DNA from: Alphaproteobacteria bacterium
Lineage (GTDB): Bacteria > Pseudomonadota > Alphaproteobacteria > Rs-D84
Length of the DNA stretch: 26,978 bases
Assembly: GCA_016285415.1 (NCBI GenBank)
Contig: JAEEQU010000004.1
Span: 1 to 26,978, forward strand
Direction: 5' to 3'
Below, piece by piece: positions 22,187 through 26,978 of the stretch. A program made the translations under genes and the position numbers. Under the pieces are notes generated by a model. That model made no database searches. It was not told the DNA's origin and saw only the letters and a program-made list of their open reading frames with translations. Within the stretch, counting starts at the first letter, position 1, and each line of letters starts with the position of its first letter.

Positions 22187-23290
22187 ATGTTTAACTTTAG
22201 ATTTCGTGACAAAACAAATACATGGCACGCGTTCGTGGATTTGTTTTCAAATCTTGTTATCATATTGATATTTTTGCTGATTGTGTTTGTGTTTTTGTGG
22301 ACCACGACCAGTGTGTTCAACAAATCAACTGGTGTTAAAACTATTGCAGAATTAAAGCAAACAAACGCCGAACAAAGCCAACGTATTCGCCAAATGGAAA
22401 ACGACGAAGCCGAAGCTACCCGTTTATTACTTCAGGCACGTGCGCGTTTGGAATCAGCGGAAACCGACCTGAATGACAAAGATTTGTCTATTATTGATTT
22501 GATTACGGCATATGAACAACAGGTTACCGCGTTGCAAGAAAAAGATGCCGCCACAAATCAACAGATTGAAGATTTGCGTGTTCAATTGAATCAGGCCCTT
22601 GTCGCGAAACAGCAAATCAACGAATTGGAACAGGAACGTCGTGACCTGCAGGCACAGATGCAGGCGCAGATGGCGGAAAAATCAGCGGAACACTTGGCGG
22701 AATTAAAGAAATTAAATGCTGCACTTGCCGCCGCCGAAGAATCCGCCCATGAACAAGAGGTTAAATATATTGAAATGTCAACGCGCCTTAACAAAGCGTT
22801 GGCGGACAAGGTTGCGGAATTAAAGGCGATGGAAGAATACCAATCGGAATTTTATCGTGCAATTAAAACCGCACTTGGCGATACCACATCGGTTATGGCA
22901 GATGGCGACCGTTTCATTGTCCCCAGTGATATATTGTTCCAAACCGGTTCATATAAACTGTCGGCCGAAGGTAAGAATCAGGTTCGCCTTATTTCCAATG
23001 TAATTAAAGGGCTAGAAGCCAAGATTCCAACAGATATAGATTGGATTATCCGTATTGACGGCCACACCGATAAACAACCGGTTGTTCCAGGTAATCGTGC
23101 CTATGCGGACAACATGCAATTATCTATATTGCGTGCTCGCGCGGTCATGAACGAATTGGTGCGTGATGGTGTATCCCCGCGCCGTCTGGTCCCCAGTGGT
23201 TTCGGCGATTTGCACCCAATGGAATTGGGCACCGACCAGGTCAGCATGCAAAAGAACCGCCGCATTGAATTAAAACTGACAAATAAATAG
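22187..23290 (+). CDS. MotB-like protein with coiled coil and OmpA peptidoglycan-binding domain
   Basis: The 367-residue protein is the expected partner of the MotA-like channel. It has one TM at about 20-38 preceded by WHAFVDLF, where Asp18 stands where MotB-type stators have their proton-binding Asp; a long Gln/Glu/Ala-rich coiled coil at about 50-220; and an OmpA/MotB domain at about 240-365 with GHTD (292-295), the LSILRARAV helix and NRRIELKL. The OmpA domain should grip peptidoglycan in the periplasm. AGAGAGGAA precedes the ATG. The coiled coil of ~170 residues is longer than in flagellar MotB and could span or measure the periplasm. Its TAG stop opens the 7-nt repeat array. Confidence 0.88.
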   Translation: MFNFRFRDKTNTWHAFVDLFSNLVIILIFLLIVFVFLWTTTSVFNKSTGVKTIAELKQTNAEQSQRIRQMENDEAEATRLLLQARARLESAETDLNDKDLSIIDLITAYEQQVTALQEKDAATNQQIEDLRVQLNQALVAKQQINELEQERRDLQAQMQAQMAEKSAEHLAELKKLNAALAAAEESAHEQEVKYIEMSTRLNKALADKVAELKAMEEYQSEFYRAIKTALGDTTSVMADGDRFIVPSDILFQTGSYKLSAEGKNQVRLISNVIKGLEAKIPTDIDWIIRIDGHTDKQPVVPGNRAYADNMQLSILRARAVMNELVRDGVSPRRLVPSGFGDLHPMELGTDQVSMQKNRRIELKLTNK

Positions 23291-23320
23291 TGGTTAGTTG
23301 TTAGTGGCTAGTGGTTAGTA
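23288..23320. repeat. TAGTGGT-type heptad array at the stop codon of the MotB-like gene
   Basis: Four units plus a partial one, each 7 nt and starting TAG (TAGTGGT, TAGTTGT, TAGTGGC, TAGTGGT, TAGTA). The first TAG is the stop codon of the MotB-like gene. The array runs up to the terminator hairpin at 23327. Confidence 0.8.
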
Positions 23321-23326
23321 TTTATT

Positions 23327-23353
23327 ATCCCGGGCACGCCCGGGATTTCTTTA
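23327..23353 (+). terminator. Terminator of the MotA/MotB-like operon
   Basis: ATCCCGGG and CCCGGGAT (23327-23334 and 23339-23346) pair around CACG, followed by TTTCTTT. Confidence 0.82.
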
Positions 23354-23363
23354 TATAAAAAAT

Positions 23364-23711
23364 TTATTTTGATTTTGTATTGTTTTTTCCCGTCGTCTTT
23401 TTTGCGATTATACTTAATATCAAACATACGACAAACGTTATAACAACTATTTGCAAGGCTGTTATATCTTGATATATAGCATTTATAATGCTGGCCCCAA
23501 GTGCCAATGGCATCAATAAAAATTTAATTTTCTTCTCCATTGCAATTTGAAGCGGTATTGCAAAAAGCATCAATATAACAAATACCCTGCCCCCAAAACC
23601 CGCAAATTCACCATCTTTGGTGATAGCAGAAACAAGCATCACAAAAATAAACCACCAAATAGGTAAAGCTAACCCAGAACGAAACAATAACTCAACGAAA
23701 AATTTTTTCAT
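23364..23711 (-). CDS. Small unknown membrane protein
   Basis: A 115-residue, largely hydrophobic protein that I do not recognise. Hydrophobic segments lie near 10-30, 41-57, 63-80 and 85-103, with a Lys-rich C-terminal tail ending KKTTGKNNTKSK. The ATG overlaps the stop of the upstream gene (ATGA), so the two are likely co-translated. No catalytic motif is visible. It could be a small accessory or anchor subunit for its upstream partner. Confidence 0.65.
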   Translation of the reverse strand: MKKFFVELLFRSGLALPIWWFIFVMLVSAITKDGEFAGFGGRVFVILMLFAIPLQIAMEKKIKFLLMPLALGASIINAIYQDITALQIVVITFVVCLILSIIAKKTTGKNNTKSK

Positions 23712-24235
23712 TTTTTTGCCTTTTTATCTATATATGCGAATTTCCATTGTTTATAACTTAATGGCGGTTTGCCACGTTTATCACAATCTATCAAGTATTT
23801 TCTATATTGTTTTTGTGTATTTTCATGTCTTTTGCGTGCGGGTTCTACATAATTTTTGTTTATATGTTCAACCCCTGCACGAGCCAGTCCGAACAGAACA
23901 TAAAATAAAAATACAAGCATGCATACTATTGCAAAACCTGCTCTACGCCAAATTCGACCTTCGGCTATATCCCGATTTGACGCCTGTTCTGGTAATAAAT
24001 AATACCCAGTATAATTTGCATTATTCGCACTAGATAACCCTTTCGCAATAGCCCCCTCTATTTTATTTGGTTTTATTGTATCAGTTTTGGGATTCCAAAC
24101 TGGATATGGTTCAACAGGTAGTTGCACAGTTTCGCCATGGTAAACATCTTTCACCAATTCCGTACTCTGCACTGTACCCCCGCAAAAAATTAAACTGATA
24201 ACAAGTAACAATGGCATGATGAAACATTTTTTCAT
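23708..24235 (-). CDS. Unknown secreted or membrane protein with signal peptide and one TM
   Basis: I do not recognise this 175-residue protein. The ATG at 24235 gives a clean signal-peptide start (MKKCFIMPLLLVISLIFCGG) and is preceded by a purine-rich AGAGAGAG, so it is preferred to the ATG at 24262. A second hydrophobic segment lies near 101-119, followed by a basic, tyrosine-rich C-terminal region of about 55 residues. A periplasmic N-terminal part and a cytoplasmic basic tail are the likely topology. The proline-rich stretch PVEPYPVWNP follows the signal peptide. It forms a two-gene unit with the small membrane protein downstream; function unknown. Confidence 0.65.
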   Translation of the reverse strand: MKKCFIMPLLLVISLIFCGGTVQSTELVKDVYHGETVQLPVEPYPVWNPKTDTIKPNKIEGAIAKGLSSANNANYTGYYLLPEQASNRDIAEGRIWRRAGFAIVCMLVFLFYVLFGLARAGVEHINKNYVEPARKRHENTQKQYRKYLIDCDKRGKPPLSYKQWKFAYIDKKAKK

Positions 24236-24327
24236 TTTTTCTCTCTCTACTTTAAAACACAAAATTTATCCTAATATGAATTGTATCATATTTTATTTTA
24301 CATAACAAACGCAAAACCTTTAAATAA

Positions 24328-24350
24328 CAAAACCGACACAGGTGTCGGTT
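24328..24350 (-). terminator. Terminator after tRNA-Arg
   Basis: AACCGACAC and GTGTCGGTT (reverse strand, 24350-24331) form a near-continuous palindrome; read leftward it is followed by TTTTG-type bases. It lies 9 nt after the CCA end of the tRNA. Confidence 0.7.
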
Positions 24351-24358
24351 CAAAAATT

Positions 24359-24434
24359 TGGCACGCCCGGCAGGACTCGAACCTGCAATCCACAGATTAG
24401 AAATCTGTTGCATTATCCATTGTGCTACGGGCGC
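24359..24434 (-). tRNA. tRNA-Arg (anticodon TCT), CCA encoded
   Basis: The 76-nt reverse-strand sequence folds as a cloverleaf: acceptor GCGCCCG/CGGGCGT with one G-U at the end, D arm GCAC...ATGC, anticodon stem ACAGA/TCTGT with loop TTTCTAA (anticodon TCT), five-base variable loop GGATT, and T arm GCAGG-TTCGAGT-CCTGC. Discriminator G and an encoded CCA follow. It reads AGA/AGG arginine codons. A TATAAT promoter lies immediately upstream and a terminator downstream, so it is an independent unit. Confidence 0.95.
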
Positions 24435-24444
24435 ACGTATGATT

Positions 24445-24472
24445 ATTATAACCCATTTTTCCAAAAAAACAA
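24445..24472 (-). promoter_or_regulatory. Promoter of tRNA-Arg
   Basis: On the reverse strand TTGTTT (24472-24467), 16 nt, then a perfect TATAAT (24450-24445). The start would be a few bases upstream of the mature 5' end. The -35 box is part of the T-run of the mscS terminator. Confidence 0.65.
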
Positions 24473-24491
24473 GGGCGCAGTTTTGCGCCCT
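24463..24491 (-). terminator. Terminator of mscS
   Basis: AGGGCGCA and TGCGCCCT (24491-24484 and 24479-24472 on the reverse strand) form an 8-bp stem with a four-base loop, followed by TG and seven Ts. It overlaps the tRNA -35 box. Confidence 0.85.
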
Positions 24492-24500
24492 GTAAATTTT

Positions 24501-24539
24501 CACTAATCACTAACCACTTACACTACCCACTAAACACTA
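24501..24539. repeat. TAGTGGT-type heptad array at the stop codon of mscS
   Basis: Read leftward, six TAGTG-type units follow one another, five of 7 nt spacing and one shortened by a base. The first TAG is the mscS stop codon (24539-24537). An exact 17-mer (24509-24525) is shared with 4017-4033 in the groEL-recO palindrome. The array ends 10 nt before the terminator stem. Confidence 0.8.
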
Positions 24540-25433
24540 TTTTTTAACATGCACATCCATTTGCGGAAATGGAAAGTGTATTTTCTTTTTCGGTAATTTA
24601 TTGTAAATTTCTTCCAACATATCGCCACGACTTGGCAAATAATTTTCCGCCGATGTCCAATAACGCACGCCAAGTACAACCGCACTATCCGCCAAATCAG
24701 ACACAAACACAATTGGTGCCGGATCTTTTAATATCCTTTTGTCCGATTTCAGTATGGCCAATATCTCTTTACGCGCCGCGTCAACATTATCGCCATACGA
24801 AATCGCAACCGTAAAATCCATACGCCGCGTGTTATTTACCGACAGATTTGTAATCTGACTGTTGGATAACGCGCCGTTTGGCAATAATATGACCTGATTA
24901 TCAAATGTATGAATTTCTGTTGAGAAAATCATAATTTTTTTAACTGTTCCCATTTTACCATCAGCAGTTACAATAACATCGCCAACATTAAATGGTTTTA
25001 AGAACATAATAATTATTCCGCCGGCAAAATTCTGCATTGTTCCCGACAGTGCCATACCAACCGCCAACGATGCCGCGCCCAAAACCGCAACGATAGATGT
25101 CATTTGAACACCAACCGTCGCCAACGATATTATCACAACAAATATCCGCAATAGTATGTTTACAAACGACCCCAAAAACGATACTAACGATGCATCGGCA
25201 TTACGACGCGACAGCATACGCTTAAATGAACGGGCAATGCGTTTTGCAACCCACATACCTCCGACCAAAACAACTATCGCCGCCACCAGTTTCAATCCAA
25301 AATCAACCGCCAATCCGGTCAATGATGAAACCATATTCTTTAATGTTTCGGCACTGGCCTGAATTTTTTCTGGAACGGCCTGCACTGCCTCTACGGCATT
25401 ACCGATGGCACCATCTACAACTTCTGCTTCCAT
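24537..25433 (-). CDS. mscS: MscS-family mechanosensitive channel
   Basis: The 298-residue protein is close in size and layout to E. coli MscS (286 residues): N-terminal amphipathic region, TM segments near 43-62, 84-105 and 112-135, a Gly/Ala-rich pore helix (VAVLGAASLAVGMALSGTMQNFAGG), then the beta domain (KPFNVGDVIVTADGKMGTVKKI, HTFDNQVILLPNGALSNSQITNLS) and a C-terminal alpha/beta part. Such channels open on hypo-osmotic shock to release solutes through the inner membrane. AAAGGAAAA precedes the ATG. It begins 15 nt after the cysteine-rich gene, so they may share an mRNA; no functional link is obvious. Confidence 0.94.
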   Translation of the reverse strand: MEAEVVDGAIGNAVEAVQAVPEKIQASAETLKNMVSSLTGLAVDFGLKLVAAIVVLVGGMWVAKRIARSFKRMLSRRNADASLVSFLGSFVNILLRIFVVIISLATVGVQMTSIVAVLGAASLAVGMALSGTMQNFAGGIIIMFLKPFNVGDVIVTADGKMGTVKKIMIFSTEIHTFDNQVILLPNGALSNSQITNLSVNNTRRMDFTVAISYGDNVDAARKEILAILKSDKRILKDPAPIVFVSDLADSAVVLGVRYWTSAENYLPSRGDMLEEIYNKLPKKKIHFPFPQMDVHVKK

Positions 25434-25448
25434 TGGATTTTCCTTTTT

Positions 25449-26978
25449 TTACATTTCTATATCTTCACACTTTTCGTTTGGTTCTGATTCCGAACAATTA
25501 ACCTCACTCTTCTGGCCTATGCCCAAGAATCCACGTTTATACGTAGATGTACAATTCTTTGTAACTGTTGATGTGCAGAAATGGCATATACGCGTATCAC
25601 GATTAAATGTTGCCCACATTTCACGTGTTCCACCCGGAACATCATACGATGATTTTCCACCAACACCAGACAGCGCATCAACCCCCAAAGACACACCACC
25701 TGACATAATAGCGCCTGCGACCTGGGCCACGCCGTTCGCCTGTTTTGCATTTGAATTACTTACATGCGTAGCCCCCGTTGTTGAAGAAACACCATGTCCA
25801 CCCTGGGCCAACAATTTATTATTCAACCCCGTTCCAACTTCATAACTAATCGCATACGGTGGTGCAAGAGATATTTGTTCGTCCTTAACATCACTTGCCT
25901 GACCTCCACCCGTAAACGGCATCATCTGACACAAATACTGTGCGATATCCGCCGACGCATCCTTGGTTGCCTTGGATAAAAGTTCATTATATTTATTTTG
26001 ATAATTCAATTTGGCTTTATCCAATGCCGCCCCAGCAATCTTTTGTTTTATTTCATCCAACAGGTGTGGGAATCTTGCATTTGTTACCCGCGCGTTTTTC
26101 TCACCAACAATTTGCGCCAAATTGCGTCCCGTTACACAGTATTGAATCTTGGTATCCGAAGATATCAAATCTATAACTTTGTTAATTTTATTTTCAACAC
26201 TCTTTAATTCGCTTTCAATACTTTCTATTATGGCATCTTGGTTCGGAACATTTAATTTTTCCGCATTGGCGCGCACATTTTTCATATAATCTGTGATATC
26301 TATCTTGCCCACATCTTTACCAGATGACGCTATTGGCAATAAATCAAGAGATATCATCCCCGTAATACGATAAACATTTTTATCTTTCTGCATACGCAAG
26401 CTGCCGGCACCAATTGAATCATCGGCAGCGAATCTGTTACAATCACTGGTTGACCCGCAAATTTCGTTCATTTTCGCATTAAGAATATTTTGGCAATTAT
26501 CCAATGCTTTGTTATCTATATTCAGATATAACCCAGATAATATAGAATCCAAATCAGACATTTTGAAATTCTTGCGATTTGCTTTACACACAACCAATTT
26601 ATCCAGTGGACACATTTCATGAATAAATTCGTAATCCATACCAATACAATTCATAAAATCTTTGCCACAACGACTATCATCTGTAAAGCAATCTTTAACT
26701 TCCTGGGTACATGCATCAACACGCATTCCTGCAAGTTTATCTGTCACATATCCCCAAATCAGCGGTTCCATACGTTCACATGGATCAATTTGAATTTTGC
26801 AGAACGAACGTGCCATATCTGGTCGTGATAAACACGAATCCATTGTTGCAACGCCCTTGCCTGCGATATCATCTTTACATGCCGTATGAATACAATTTGC
26901 GATTTCGGTTAAACATGATTGACGGAAATTAGATTCCGCGGTTTGTTCTGCAATATTCAATGTTGGTGCCACTTCGCG
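25449..26978 (-). CDS. Cysteine-rich unknown protein (5' end outside the window)
   Basis: The frame is open to the window edge, so the true start is upstream; the GTG at 26972 is only the first possible start codon in view. The visible ~509 residues contain 22 cysteines, 15 of them within the first ~170 residues, in irregular spacing (for example CLTEIANC, HTAC, SRCGKDFMNC). The middle (about 200-330) is helical and charged with few Cys; a Gly/Ser-rich stretch near 400-430 precedes a final Cys-rich part with CHFC. I do not recognise a family. The many Cys suggest an exported, disulfide-bonded protein, but the signal peptide is not in view. A Cys metal site is the alternative. Confidence 0.75.
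   Translation of the reverse strand, partial: REVAPTLNIAEQTAESNFRQSCLTEIANCIHTACKDDIAGKGVATMDSCLSRPDMARSFCKIQIDPCERMEPLIWGYVTDKLAGMRVDACTQEVKDCFTDDSRCGKDFMNCIGMDYEFIHEMCPLDKLVVCKANRKNFKMSDLDSILSGLYLNIDNKALDNCQNILNAKMNEICGSTSDCNRFAADDSIGAGSLRMQKDKNVYRITGMISLDLLPIASSGKDVGKIDITDYMKNVRANAEKLNVPNQDAIIESIESELKSVENKINKVIDLISSDTKIQYCVTGRNLAQIVGEKNARVTNARFPHLLDEIKQKIAGAALDKAKLNYQNKYNELLSKATKDASADIAQYLCQMMPFTGGGQASDVKDEQISLAPPYAISYEVGTGLNNKLLAQGGHGVSSTTGATHVSNSNAKQANGVAQVAGAIMSGGVSLGVDALSGVGGKSSYDVPGGTREMWATFNRDTRICHFCTSTVTKNCTSTYKRGFLGIGQKSEVNCSESEPNEKCEDIEM

Noticed and set aside
21373..23290. Zorya anti-phage system (ZorA/ZorB)
   Set aside because: The channel and OmpA-domain pair looks similar, but the genes that follow are two small membrane proteins on the other strand and a tRNA; no ZorC, ZorD or ZorE-like protein is present.

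Overview
The window looks like a piece of chromosome from an uncultured, moderately AT-rich Gram-negative bacterium, most likely an alphaproteobacterium. The case rests on the groES-groEL and rpsF-rpsR-rplI layouts, an L9 with an acidic tail, a perosamine-type sugar cluster like that of Caulobacter O-antigen, and a MotA/MotB-like pair of the kind I associate with alphaproteobacteria. TGA is used as a stop and SD sequences are common. This placement is inference; no 16S gene is present. No CRISPR array, insertion sequence or integrase was seen, and no stretch over 300 bases lacks a gene.

Region 1 (1-5680) is housekeeping. It holds the 5' part of tilS, a LOG-family phosphoribohydrolase, a HIT-DUF167 pair read leftward, groES-groEL, recO, and a membrane-anchored DsbA-like protein. 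Between groEL and recO sits a ~105 bp imperfect palindrome that holds the groEL terminator and supplies part of the recO promoter.

Region 2 (5675-8319) is accessory. It has an unknown two-TM protein, an SGNH-hydrolase-like protein, and a solitary gene on the opposite strand whose N-terminus resembles the T7 tail-fibre adaptor domain. The last gene has a strong promoter, but two terminator-like hairpins lie between promoter and start codon.

Region 3 (8361-19061, leftward) is an eleven-gene surface-glycan operon with overlapping or closely spaced genes: Stealth-type sugar-phosphate transferase, GT4, gmd, rmd, per-like aminotransferase, PglD/PerB-like N-acetyltransferase, GT4, GT-B, GT8, hexapeptide O-acetyltransferase and methyltransferase. 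The predicted chemistry starts from GDP-mannose. Gmd makes the 4-keto-6-deoxy intermediate, which Rmd would reduce to GDP-D-rhamnose, and which Per plus the acetyltransferase would turn into GDP-N-acetylperosamine. The glycosyltransferases, Stealth protein, acetyltransferase and methyltransferase would assemble and decorate a glycan. No initiating transferase, flippase, ABC exporter or polymerase is in the window.

Region 4 (19084-20442) is the rpsF-rpsR-rplI operon. Region 5 (20459-23350) holds an unknown two-TM protein and a two-gene ion-channel module (MotA/TolQ/ExbB-like plus a coiled-coil, OmpA-domain MotB-like partner). Region 6 (23364-26978, leftward) holds two small membrane proteins, tRNA-Arg(TCT), an MscS channel and the truncated gene for a cysteine-rich protein.

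The most unusual signals are: (i) a degenerate 7-nt repeat (TAGTGGT-like) that begins exactly at the TAG stop codons of groEL, the MotB-like gene and mscS and runs into their terminators; (ii) the orphan tail-fibre-like gene behind tandem terminators; (iii) two promoters placed so that recO and the glycan operon would be transcribed as leaderless mRNAs; and (iv) substitutions at catalytic or metal-binding positions in the Rmd, GT8 and SGNH proteins.
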